DNA from: Saprospiraceae bacterium
GTDB taxonomy: Bacteria > Bacteroidota > Bacteroidia > Chitinophagales > Saprospiraceae
Direction: 5' to 3'
Length of the DNA: 64,000 bases
NCBI GenBank assembly: GCA_958295895.1
Contig: CATQHI010000006.1
Coordinates: forward strand, 124,001 to 188,000
The notes beneath the pieces were generated by a model, which saw only the letters and a program-made list of their open reading frames with translations, had not been told where the DNA came from and made no database searches. This document shows positions 53,156 to 62,686 of this stretch, piece after piece. The first letter of the stretch is position 1. Each line of letters starts with the position of its first letter. Position numbers and translations under genes: made by a program.

Positions 53156-56155
53156 TGAAGGGTGTCGACCATGCCCAGTGCCAGGGGGACGGCGTAGCTG
53201 GCCTGGGTGTCCATGGGTTTTCCCCGCAGGCTGGTGTCGATGGTCACGCCCGTGGAAAAATTAAAGCGGAGGCCCTGGTCGAGGGTATAGCCGCTAGCGG
53301 GGTCGAGGTAGCGTGCAGCGAATTGCCGGCGGAACTGCGCGTACTGCCCTTCGTAGTCCGCGGCCAAGTCGTTTTCCCCGAGCGCCCGGGCGGTTTGTCC
53401 CAGGATGTCCAGGTCATAGCCGTAGTAGGCCGCCCAGAGCAGGGAGTTGTCGTTGCGGTCGTTTTCGGGGCTGAGCCAGTCGCCGAGCGGGCCCTCCATC
53501 AGCAGCCCGTCCTCGAAGCGGGTACCCAGGAAGCTCACGTAGCGCTGCATGGCCGGAAAGTGAGCGCGCAGGGCGGCGAGGTCACCGAACTGCCGGTAGT
53601 TTTCCCAGGGTACGATCACCCCGGCGCTGCCCCAGATGGTACCGCCGAAGCCATTGCCCACCGGGGCTACGTCGGTGAAGCGCCCGTCCTCCGACTGCAT
53701 ATCGCGGATGGCCAGCGCGTGGCGGTTGAGAAAGAGGTTGATGTCCGCCAGCCAAGTGGCCGCCCGGCTGAAGACGTTGATGTCCCCGTTCCAACCCATG
53801 CGCTCATTGCGGGCCGGGGTGTCGGTAGGAATGGAGAGGAAGTTACCGCGCAGCGACCAGGTGATGTTGCGCCACAGCTGGTTGACCAGCGGGTTGGAGG
53901 TCTCGTAGCTACTGGCCAGCTCCTGCACGGAGCTCAGTACTACCCCCTTCACCGCCTCGCGCGGCCGCGCCCCCCGCGTACCGGCGAGCTCGACGTAGCG
54001 GTAGCCGTGGAAGGTAAAGCGGGGCTGGATGACCTCCCGGGCGGCACCCTTGGTGACGTAGATATCCTGCACGAGGGCGGCGCGGAAGTTTTCCAGCATG
54101 AGGGTATTTTCCTTGCCGGCGTAGGCGTCGAGGGGTGGGTAAAGCACCTCGGCGAAGCGCAGGGTAATGGTATCGCCCGGCGGTGGACTATCCAGGGTGA
54201 TCTGGGGCACGCCGACCATGTTCTGGCCCATGTCGTAGAGGTAAACGCCGGGGCGCACCTCCCCGACGGACCGCGCGGTGAGGGTATCGACCGCGGTGAC
54301 GGGGCGGCCGAGCTGACTGCGCAGATCCCAGTCATCGTAAGCGAGGGAACCGGGGCGTCCGATAAGATCGGTGAAGGAGCCGGTGACCGCGGTACCGTCC
54401 AGGGGGACCCGGCGGGCGGGCTGCCAGGCGGTGTCGTCGAAGCCCGGTTCGGCCCAGCCGGAAATGGCCGCCTCGCGCCGGGCGTCGTAGACCTCTCCCT
54501 GGAAGAAGCTGCCGTAGCGGAGCGGTCCGTCGGTGAAGAGCTTCCAGTCGCGGTCGTTGGAGGTGATGAGCTGCTCGCTGCCGTCGACGTAGGTGACGAT
54601 GAGCTGGGCGAGCAGGCTCTGCCGGTCGCCGAAGTAATTCCAGTTTTCGCCCTTGAAGGTGATATTACCGCTCCACCAGCCCTCGCTGAGCCAGGCTCCG
54701 AGGGCGTTGCCGCCCGCCCGCAGTTGGTCGGTCACGTCGTAGGTCTGGTAGAAGTGGGTCTTGTTGTACTGGGTCAGGCCAGGGTCGAAGTAGTCTGCCC
54801 CGATGCGCTGCCCATTCAGGTACACTTCGTAGATGCCGCGGGCGGTAACGTAGAGGCGTGCCCTGGCGATGGGTCGGTCTGCGGTGGTAAACTCGGTGCG
54901 CAGCAGCGGGGCGGCATGGCGGCTGGGGTCGGCAAGCCGGAGTTGACGGTGGGGTTGGGTGATAAACTGGGTGTCGGGCAGGGTAGCCAGTACGTTACCT
55001 GGCTGGCGGTAATTGCGGATGGCAACCTCAGAAAAGCCGGCTGCCTCACCGGCTTCCACGAGGTAGCCGACGTCGGCCACCATCGGGGCGGAGATAAAAT
55101 CGCCCCCGTTGCCGTAGGGTTGAGGTTCATCGGTTCGGGGTTGAGCCGGTGTTCGGGGCCGCTCCCGTCCAGGTAAATATTGCCCTGCCCGAAGACCAGT
55201 TCGAGGGTGAAGCGGTGGGCAGCGTAGCGATTGCCGGTGTTGATGAGGCTGTCGGGGATGGGGTAGGAGCGTAGGGGCCGGTCGGCCCGGTCCGTCGGAG
55301 CGTAGCCGACGCGGTAGACCTGCAGCTGGGCCGGCTGCCCCTCGTCGAGCCCAGTGACATCGAGGACGAGGGCGAGGTAGCTTTCGTCCCGCGCATTCTT
55401 GACGGCCAGGAGATTCTTGTTCTTATCCAGCAGGCGGGGATCGTTGCCTCCGAAAAGAAAAGCGGCACGGTCACTGTCCGGCGCGAGCGTGAGGGTGTAA
55501 TCAATGCGGAAGACCGAGAGGTAGGGGCTATAGAGGACCAGGTCCTCCGCACCGCCGCCAATCCACTGGGCATCGTTCCACTGGGTTTGGCTGTATCCGT
55601 CCAGTGTCAGGGCGGTTTCGAAGCGGGAGGCTCCGGTGGCGGTGGAGCCGTCCTCGGCCCAGAGGGTCACGCTCCAGTCGTAGCGGGTACGTGGCTGCAG
55701 GGGGGTGCCGGCGTAGGGGATATTGAGGGCGGTTTCGGCCGTGACCTTGCCGGAATCCCAGACCGGCTCGCCCGCCTCGTCGGTCACCGTGATTTGGTAG
55801 GCGGTCTGGTGGGCATTCTGGCGGTCGGCTACGGTGGTCATGCGCCAGCGGAAACGGGGGGTGGTGGTTTCCACGGCGAGGGGCTGGGGGAGGTACTCGG
55901 TCCGGAGGTCGGTCACGCCGGTCTGCGCGTGAAGGAGTGGCAGAAAAGCTGGGAGGAACAGACCGAGCAGGAGGCTTAGCGCAAGGCGGGAACGAAACGA
56001 CATAGTGGATCGATTTACGCTTAAGGATACGGAACTATGCGGCAGGCGGGCGGCGTACGCTACACGGAGCCCAGCGAGTCCAGGGCTGGATGCACATATC
56101 CCGCACCCCGGCCACCGCGGGCAGTAGCGTAGTTATACCGCCCGGCCGATACCCC

Positions 56156-56163
56156 TATCTTGC
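56156..56163 (+). promoter_or_regulatory. -7-like box 4 bases before ATG (AAA/nuclease gene)
   Basis: TATCTTGC, then ACCC, then the ATG at 56168. Confidence 0.4.
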
Positions 56164-56167
56164 ACCC

Positions 56168-57699
56168 ATGCTCAAGTACCCCATCGGCATTCAGGACTTC
56201 CGTACCCTCCGCGAGGGGGGCTACGCCTACGTGGATAAGACGGAGCACATCCACCGGCTGCTGACCACGGGTAAATACTACTTCTTCAGTCGGCCGCGCC
56301 GCTTCGGCAAATCGCTGACGGTGGCCACCATGAACGAGCTGTACAGTGGCAGCCGCGAGCTCTTCGACGGGCTATGGGTGCAGGACCACTGGGATTTTGA
56401 GGCGATGCGGCGACCGGTACTGTGGCTTAAACTGGCGCGCCTCGATTATCGTGAAAAGGGGCTTTCTAAAGCGCTACTCGACGAGTTGCATCGTATAGCT
56501 CGAACTTACGATCTCACGCTTACGGAGGGCACGTTAAAGGAAACTTTTGACGGGATGCTACGCCGCCTTGCCAATCAGCACGGACGGGTAGTGCTGCTGG
56601 TCGACGAGTACGATAGCCCATCATCGACTACCTCGATGACCTGCCGCAGGCGGAGGCCAACCGCGAAGTGCTGAAGAACTTCTATTCCGTAATCAAAGAT
56701 AGCGATCCCTTTCTAGAATTGGTATTCATCACCGGAGTGAGCGCCTTCAGCAAGGTCAGCATCTTTTCCGACCTCAACCATTTAAACAACATTTCGCTAT
56801 CGCCGCTAACCAACACACTGGTTGGAATCACCGAGGCGGAGCTAGAAACATACTTTGAGCCCGCGCTAGCGTCGGTCAACCGGACGCAAATGCGGCGCTG
56901 GTATAATGGCTACTCCTGGACGGGGGAGCAAACGGTATACAACCCCTTCTCTCTACTCTGTTTTCTGTCCGATGGGCAGTACCGCAACTACTGGTTCGAG
57001 ACCGGCACCCCCACCTTTTTGGTCAAAGCGCTGCGTGACCGGCAACTTTACCCCCCTGCACGATATCGAGCTCACGCAGCAGGATCTGACGTCGTTCGAG
57101 TTGGGTCAGTTACCGGCCCTACTCCCTGCTGTTCCAGACGGGCTATTTGACCATCACCGAGTCCGAGCCGGCTATCAGCTACTATAAACTCGATTTTCCC
57201 AACCTGGAGGTCAAACAATCGCTGGAAGAGATGTTCGCTGGGTGCCTACGCCAGTGAGGAGGCGGGCAATCCCCGTAGCCGCGTCCTGGCGATTTACCGA
57301 GCGCTCCAACGCAAGGAGATTGACAAGGTCGTCGAGGCCATTAACGCCGTATTGAGCGGCGTCCCGTATGATCTCTGGCAACGCGGTGACGAGCGTACCT
57401 TCCATACCCTGGTGCATTTGCTCTTCAGTTTACTGGTGCATTTGCTCTTCAGTTTACTGGGGGTCATCGTTCAGTCCGAAGTCCACACCGCCCGCGGCCG
57501 CTGCGATGCCCTGGTGCTCGTCGATGACTACGTCTACGCCTTTGAGTTCAAGATAAATGCTACCGCTCAGGCTGCCCTGGACCAGATCGCGGCCCGTGGC
57601 TACCTGGCTCCCTACGCCGATGACCCGCGGGAAAAGGTGGCGGTGGGGATCAGTTTTGACAGCGAGAGTAGACAGATCGGAGCCTGGGCTGAGGTGTGA
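56168..57699 (+). pseudogene. AAA-ATPase-like / PD-(D/E)XK nuclease protein, several frameshifts
   Basis: The 5' part reads YPIGIQDFRTLREGGYAYVDKTEHI and FFSRPRRFGKSLTVATMNEL (Walker A-like, PF09820), with VVLLVDEYDSP (Walker B). At about 56620 the frame shifts to IIDYLDDLPQAEANREVLKNFYSVIKDSD. Further shifts fall near 57050 (a run of six C), 57120 and 57235, and the last frame gives the PD-(D/E)XK tail: ARGRCDALVLVDDYVYAFEFKI. A 24-bp tandem duplication (about 57409-57456) repeats LVHLLFSL. These proteins are widespread, recombinogenic and of unknown function in Bacteroidota. At least four lesions make it a true pseudogene. Confidence 0.8.
57409..57456 (+). repeat. 24-bp tandem duplication
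   Basis: Two adjacent copies of a 24-mer (core CATTTGCTCTTCAGTTTACT), giving LVHLLFSL twice in the decayed nuclease gene. Confidence 0.7.
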
Positions 57700-58098
57700 G
57701 GAAGTCTTGCGCCTCTGATAGTTCCGATAGCTATCGGGGGGGGCGCCATGCGATGAGATGGGCGGGGACGCAGGTGCGAAGAGGGCTAATTTTGCCGTGC
57801 AGGTAAAATACGCTTGCTGGATTGCGATAAGTAACTGTAGCGCAGGGAACTATTACCTGGGCATGAAACGGCCGGATGTCGTTTTGCTTAATTGGTTGGA
57901 TTACAGGGAAATAGGCGATTTTGGCAGGTTGTACTTTTGCAGGAAGTAGAACCTAGTAACGTGGGCAGGTGCGCAGGCCGCCTTCCCGCAAACAATGATA
58001 CGAAGAAGTCAACTATTAATAACCTGTAAATGCTCAGCTAGCTATAAAAACATGGCCGGGCGGCTTGTCGAACCTGCGGTGTTCTGCGCTTTCTTTTC
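57700..58098. other. Intergenic region before IS66, no gene recognised
   Basis: It holds a perfect palindrome CCGATAGCTATCGG (57724-57737) followed by a G run, a dispersed-motif copy (57760-57779) and two orphan -7 boxes, TAATTTTG (57787-57794) and TACTTTTG (57932-57939), with no recognisable gene after them. A 63-codon open frame (57758-57949) has no homology signal and overlaps the motif copy. Confidence 0.4.
57760..57779 (+). repeat. Dispersed 20-bp motif
   Basis: GGGCGGGGACGCAGGTGCGA, 2 mismatches; intergenic. Confidence 0.7.
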
Positions 58099-58129
58099 GT
58101 AAGCATCCGAGCAACCCCGTATGGCTAGT

Positions 58130-59702
58130 CTACACGTTAGCCTTCCAGCGCCCCGGTAGCAACTCCTCGATGCGGTTGATGGGGTGCTGACCGATCCGCA
58201 ACAAGATGTCATGCAGCCACTCGCGCTCATTGACGCCCGCCTCGCGGCAACTGCCGAAGAAGGAGTACATCATGGCCGCCCGGCCAGCCCCCTGCCGCGA
58301 GCCAGCGAACAGATAGTTCTTGCGCCCTAGGGCCAGGGGGCGGATCTTGTTCTCGATCAGGTTGTTATCGATCTCGATGCGCCCGTCGTCCAGGTAAGCC
58401 CCGAGCCGTGGCAGATGGTTGTGGGCGTAGCTGAGCGCCTTACCGATGCCCCCCTTACTCAAGTTAGTTCGCCGCTGCTCGCCTACCCACTCCAGCAGGG
58501 CCGTATAAGCCGGACGGGCGTAGCGCTGGCGCAACTGCCTACGCCGCTCGGGCCCCAGCTCGTAGCGACGGCAGAGATCCTCGCTGCGGTAGAGATACTG
58601 GATGGCGCCGAGGGCCATTTCGGCTAGCTCCCGGTGATTGGAGCGAGCGTCGAAGAACTTACGCCGGATATGGGCCAGACAGCTGACCAGCACTACCCCG
58701 GGGTGGGCCTTCATGAAGCTGGTATAGGCTGAGTAGCCGTCGCTCTGTAAGATGCCCCCGAAGGAGTCTAGCGTCTCGTGTAAAATGTTTGCTCCCCGTC
58801 CCGGGCGGTAGGTAAAGAGCACCCCGCCGGCCACCGGATTGCGGAACACCCACATGTAGCCCAGGTGTACCTTGCGCGACTTAGGCGGATGGCGGTGACT
58901 CTTGTTCTTGGTCTGCTCCCCTCCCCGTTCCAGGACGGTAATGCGCGACTCGTCGCCCTGCAGATAGTCGGTGTCGAGCACCTGCCGTTGTAGGGCGGCG
59001 TAGAGGGGTTCGAGCAGTGTGCAGGTGGCAGCAGGGCCAATCGCCTAGAGTGGAGGAGGGGATGTCCCAGTCGAAGTCCCGCCTGAACATGGCGCGCTGA
59101 CGGTACAGCGGCAAGTGGTCGATGAACTTAGCGATGGCCAGCTGGGTCAGTAGCCCCGCTCCGGCGATGGCCTTGGGGAGCACCTGGTCCGGGGCGGCAG
59201 CCTGGACCACCGCGCTTACTTCTTCGTCCGGTACTTCTTCGTCCCGGCCTTCTTCATGCTGATCCACTTTGACCGTAGGTCGCACATAGCGGGGCCGCAC
59301 GTACTCGATCACCTCTAGCTTACCCGGGGTGTAGTCGACCTTACGCGTCACGTCCTGGCCGATCTCGATCAGACCGTCGGTGTCTTCAGCCGGTTCGACG
59401 CGCAGCCGACGCACCGGTAGATGCTCGGGCAGCGGGGTGCGCCCGGGGTGGGGCTTAGCCTTGGTCTTACGTCGTTCGTAGCTGATGCGCTCCTTGGCTG
59501 GCTCGGCCGGTTGTTCGGGGTCTGCTTGCGGCGGCCACAGGGTTATCTGCTCGGCCGCCGCCGTCGCTGGCACGAAGCGCTCGGACTTTACCCCGAAGAT
59601 CAGTCCCTTAAGCTCAGCTAGCTCATGACGTAGGGCGTCGATCTGCCCCTGTTTTTGACGTATTGCCGCCTCATATTCTGCCCGGGAAACGGTGGCTTCC
59701 AT
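58130..59702 (-). pseudogene. tnpC: IS66 transposase TnpC, frameshifted
   Basis: The N-terminal part (from the ATG at 59702) has the coiled coil and IS66 zinc-finger-type region (ELKGLIFGVKSERFVP, VRPRYVRPTVKVDQ) and the block LTQLAIAKFIDHLPLYRQRAMFRRDFDWDIPSSTLGDW. The frame is lost at about 59036-59041. The C-terminal part then gives LDTDYLQGDESRITVLE (first Asp), VFRNPVAGGVLFTY, LQSDGYSAYTS (second Asp), CLAHIRRKFFDA and IEIDNNLIENKIRPLALGRKNYLFAGS (Glu). Catalytic residues are all kept. Confidence 0.85.
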
Positions 59703-59734
59703 ATGCGACAAAAATACGAAAAGCGCCCCGTAAA

Positions 59735-60108
59735 TCAGGCCGCCCGGCTATATCTTTTGCGCCGTTTCACGGATTTAATTTCGATACCCTCCAGCAGTAA
59801 CTGGATGTCCGTCCAGCTCATCTCCAGGCGCTCGCCCTCCCCGGCCGGTAGCTCAAAAGTGCCCCGTTCCAGCACTTTGTACCAGACCACGACCGCCGCA
59901 GGCAGCAGCGTAGCTAACCCGGTGCGGTCCCAGACCAGCAATTTGATGCGGTCGCGGCGGCGGTTGAGGAAGATTAGAACACATCACCACTTAGGAGTTC
60001 GTGGTCGATGTGCTGGCGTACCAGACCACTAAGCCCATTGAAGCCTTTTCGCATATCGGTGATACCACGGTACAAAAAGTAGCGCTGACGGCTAGAAAAG
60101 CTAAGCAT
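59735..60108 (-). pseudogene. tnpB: IS66 accessory protein TnpB, frameshifted
   Basis: From the ATG at 60108: FSSRQRYFLYRGITDMRKGF then NGLSGLVRQHIDHELLSGDVF and a stop; two extra bases (TA) break DVF-IFLNRRRDRIKLLVWDR. The rest, LLVWDRTGLATLLPAAVVVW and YKVLERGTFELPAGEGERLEM, follows in another frame. This is the IS66 Orf2 pattern. The start overlaps the end of tnpA by 8 bp. Confidence 0.85.
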
Positions 60109-60439
60109 CGCCGCCGGAGCAGAGTTCGCGGCTGAGCCGGATGAGGTCTGCCAGTAGCCAGTTCGTCAGCTCCAGGCGAGCGCCGCCGGGCAGGTGTACC
60201 GTTGTGCCGCAAGTGATCTCCTCCTCCGACGCTGCCGCCACCAAGGATGGAGTGACTAAGCGAGTAAAGCCCCCCGGTGCCGACACCGTTTGCTTACCGG
60301 CAGCGTACTTTGCGCGCCAGGCGTAAAAAGTACCGGTATTGATACCGTGGGACCGGCAGAACTCAGCGATGGACGCTCCACCGCTACTTTGCTCGGCCAG
60401 CAGGTGCTTAATTTGTTCGGGTGATCTACGGCGGCGCAT
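60101..60439 (-). CDS. tnpA: IS66 protein TnpA (Orf1)
   Basis: A 112-residue protein with an IS66 Orf1/HTH_Tnp_1-like helix-turn-helix (SPEQIKHLLAEQSSGGASIAEFCRSHGINTGTFYAWRAKY) and a basic N-terminus. It would aid transposase action within the IS66 element. The reading frame is intact, unlike tnpB and tnpC. Confidence 0.88.
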   Translation of the reverse strand: MRRRRSPEQIKHLLAEQSSGGASIAEFCRSHGINTGTFYAWRAKYAAGKQTVSAPGGFTRLVTPSLVAAASEEEITCGTTVHLPGGARLELTNWLLADLIRLSRELCSGGDA

Positions 60440-60520
60440 CTAGTCAATTTTGCTGGCCGCAAAGTTCAAGCCGCATGTCTAAACCGACAAGATGGGGTTG
60501 CTCGGATGCTTACTTCTTTT

Positions 60521-61627
60521 CTATATCATAGTTGATCTGATATAAGCTTCTTTGAGGAACTCATGTGCTGAACCTACGCCAGTTTCTAGACATTCAAGTA
60601 GCTCAGATGTATTAATATCTATAATCAATCGTTTATTTCGTGAATCTCTAATTCTTTCCTGATGAAATCCTTCAGTATATCCAGATGAGCTAATGAAAAT
60701 TCCCACATTAGCTCTAGATCCTCTATTTTCTAATTTACGCGAAAAGGAAACGTATTCATTTTTATCCACCTTCTGTGTTTTCCAGTTTTTACATTCTACT
60801 AGAATGAATTGGCTTTCTTTATTCCAAGGTGAATTATCACTTTCGTTGAAGATAACTAAGTCGATTTCTTCATTATTAGTACGAACTCTTTCTCTGACAT
60901 GGAATCCCTCTATCCTTTGCATAAAAAATGCAACGAGTTCTTCTAATGACTTTCCCTTCTCATCATTAGTTCGTGCAAACTTGTAATTTGATAATAGGTA
61001 AGGAAGAGTTAAGTCACTAAAATCTGCAACTCGTTCTAAATACTTTTTCCTAGTTAAAGACATGTATCCTTGAAAAAGATCCAGATTACGAATTACATCT
61101 TTGAAAGCATTAATTACTAGGTCAACCAATGTTCGAAGAGATAAATCTCCAGTATGTTCATCGTATTTAAAGACAAGGATTTCTATATGTCTGTCTACGA
61201 ACGATCTATACTTTTCGTCATGTTCATCCTCTACATCGTTTTCTAAGGCAATTAATTTGAAATCTATCTCATCGTTAAAATATTTATGAACAGAGAAGCG
61301 ATATTCTCCATCAAACGATTTTAACATGAACTGCCTTACAAAGTAATCCAACGCATCATTCATTGTAAGATGAGGGAATGAATTATGTGTTTGCCATCGC
61401 TCAACTTCCCAATGCACCTGTATTAAGGAACTCGGCTTATTATTAAAGTTATTGTACGTGAACTCAAGGCTACAATATCGATTCTCATGAATTTCTTCGC
61501 CCTCATCCGTAGTAAACATCCAATTTTCAGGATAATCCTTAAAGTATTTATCCGTAAGTTCCTCTAAATAGAAAAAATCCCAGTCAGGCGGTGGCTTCTC
61601 ATAGATATCATCTTCGTTTTCAGTCAT
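60521..61627 (-). CDS. Mrr-like restriction endonuclease (PD-(D/E)XK)
   Basis: A 368-residue protein. The C-terminal third (about 224-350) is an Mrr_cat nuclease: EKGKSLEELVAFFMQRIEG (Glu230), EEIDLVIFN (Asp256), FILVECKNWK (Glu278-Cys-Lys280) and VGIFISSSGYTEG. The N-terminal 220 residues are acidic and helical with no recognised family and could sense a target or partner. Mrr-like enzymes cut foreign, often modified DNA. Composition is strongly AT-rich, unlike most of the window, which points to horizontal transfer. The IS66 target duplication overlaps its last base. The upstream gene (60-bp gap) may form an operon with it. Confidence 0.75.
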   Translation of the reverse strand: MTENEDDIYEKPPPDWDFFYLEELTDKYFKDYPENWMFTTDEGEEIHENRYCSLEFTYNNFNNKPSSLIQVHWEVERWQTHNSFPHLTMNDALDYFVRQFMLKSFDGEYRFSVHKYFNDEIDFKLIALENDVEDEHDEKYRSFVDRHIEILVFKYDEHTGDLSLRTLVDLVINAFKDVIRNLDLFQGYMSLTRKKYLERVADFSDLTLPYLLSNYKFARTNDEKGKSLEELVAFFMQRIEGFHVRERVRTNNEEIDLVIFNESDNSPWNKESQFILVECKNWKTQKVDKNEYVSFSRKLENRGSRANVGIFISSSGYTEGFHQERIRDSRNKRLIIDINTSELLECLETGVGSAHEFLKEAYIRSTMI

Positions 61628-61687
61628 TACACAATCTATTTTTATTGTATATTTTTCGTATTACTTCGTTTTAGCGTGCATATTGTA

Positions 61688-62686
61688 TTAATAATTTCTA
61701 TATTTTTCAACGGCAAGATCTTTACGATTATCTCTTAACGATTTTAGTTTCAAAACATAAGCTATGATTTCTTTCTGATTATCTTCAATGTCTTTCAAAA
61801 GTGGGCGTATAGGATCTTCATCAAATATCCCTTTACTTATAATTTGACTAAACTCCAGGCTTTTATCTACGATTTCTCTAGGTGTAGAACCCAGTTCGAT
61901 TCCTCTCTGTGCAAGTACATCTTTCGTATATACAACCAACATCATAACTGTCGACATTATTCGAATAACTGGGTGAGGGTGAGTATGCTCTTCGAAGTAA
62001 ATTGGCATCCCCCGTCCATTGAAACTTAGCATATAAATTAGAATGGAATAACATACATAAACCATCATGAATTCGATAGCTTTCTTGTCGTATTCCCCAT
62101 TAAAGACCCTATCTCCATACATAAATAGATGATTGCAGATGTACATAGTACTGAATTCATCAGCGTCTAGTTCTAATATATGTCTTTCAATATTAAATTT
62201 ACCTTGATTGGTTATTACTTCATTAAGATTGTTTATTAGTGAATCACTTTTCTGTACTAGATGTCCCATTTCATGATAAAATGTAAAGTGCATTGAAATT
62301 TGATACATGATTAGCTCTAGAGGGTTATCTAAGAGCTTGGCTTTGGACTCGTGCCCAAGTGTAGCTATAGCTCCATCACAATTTAATTTTTCTAAAAAGG
62401 TAACAAAAAGAAAGTTCATCAGTCCCATATGAAAACACAGGACGAAATGACCTTTATTTTTACCCGCAAATGCGTTCGATGAGTAATCAGACTTATAAAA
62501 TAGCGTAGATGGATCGATGGAATACCTTTCTTTTGCTTTATTTAGATTAGTCTGATAGAAGAAATAGTTATTGTCGTATTCGTCACTAAACTTAGCGTCG
62601 TCGTAATTAAATACTATGTTACCAGAAATTATTTCTAAATCCACTATCTTTTGCACCTGTTCTAAGTACTGATCTATATGACTCAT
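61688..62686 (-). CDS. HExxH zinc-peptidase-like protein (M48/Lit-like)
   Basis: A 332-residue AT-rich gene. A gluzincin-type metallopeptidase signature is visible: HEMGH at 138-142 and, about 30 residues later, ELDADEF (172-178), which fits the third zinc ligand plus Asp of M48 and Lit-like enzymes; EEHTHPHPVIRI (232-243) resembles the conserved His/Arg helix of that group. Two hydrophobic stretches (about 82-98 and 207-222) may be membrane or core helices. Lit is a phage-exclusion protease, so a defence role with the adjacent Mrr-like nuclease is plausible but unproven. The ATG at 62686 is the only convincing start. Confidence 0.6.
   Translation of the reverse strand: MSHIDQYLEQVQKIVDLEIISGNIVFNYDDAKFSDEYDNNYFFYQTNLNKAKERYSIDPSTLFYKSDYSSNAFAGKNKGHFVLCFHMGLMNFLFVTFLEKLNCDGAIATLGHESKAKLLDNPLELIMYQISMHFTFYHEMGHLVQKSDSLINNLNEVITNQGKFNIERHILELDADEFSTMYICNHLFMYGDRVFNGEYDKKAIEFMMVYVCYSILIYMLSFNGRGMPIYFEEHTHPHPVIRIMSTVMMLVVYTKDVLAQRGIELGSTPREIVDKSLEFSQIISKGIFDEDPIRPLLKDIEDNQKEIIAYVLKLKSLRDNRKDLAVEKYRNY

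Larger units (their letters stand above)
52456..56003 (-). pseudogene. GH78 alpha-L-rhamnosidase, single frameshift
   Basis: Two frames make one 1180-codon gene. The 5' part (56003 to about 55120) has a signal peptide (LALSLLLGLFLPAFLPLLHAQ) and the N-terminal Ig-like and rhamnosidase N-domains (VTDLRTEYLPQPLAVETTTPRFRW). The 3' part (to 52456) has YVTARGIYEVYLNGQRIGADYFDPGLTQYNKTHFYQTYDVT, the catalytic (alpha/alpha)6 region (TDTPARNERMGWNGDINVFSRAAT, with the conserved acidic residues) and a C-terminal beta domain. The join is a GGG run (55117-55119, plus strand); one added base would restore NPYGNGGDFISAPMVADVG. It removes L-rhamnose from polysaccharides or glycosides. The lone lesion in a short run may be a recent mutation or an error. 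Confidence 0.8.
58099..60513. mobile_element. IS66-family insertion sequence (2415 bp), complete ends
   Basis: Terminal inverted repeats of 20 bp (GTAAGCATCCGAGCAACCCC at 58099-58118; complement at 60494-60513) enclose tnpA, tnpB and tnpC on the minus strand. An 8-bp target duplication TTCTTTTC flanks it (58091-58098 and 60514-60521), which is the usual size for IS66. It inserted exactly at the stop codon of the Mrr-like gene. tnpB and tnpC are each frameshifted, so the element is probably no longer autonomous. Confidence 0.92.

Noticed and set aside
53155-55176. A 673-codon open frame antisense to the GH78 gene, and similar long antisense frames at 1956-2975 and 24540-25592
   Set aside because: They mirror the codon phase of well-supported genes in GC-rich DNA, have low-complexity V/G/E-rich translations and no recognisable motif.
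36953-57699. All frameshifts being one low-quality assembly stretch
   Set aside because: Intact long genes lie between the damaged ones, and several relics carry large deletions that sequencing error cannot make; single-base cases (VIT1, GH78, RloB) remain open.
57758-57949. A 63-codon open frame before the IS66 element
   Set aside because: No family resemblance, and its start overlaps a copy of the dispersed motif.
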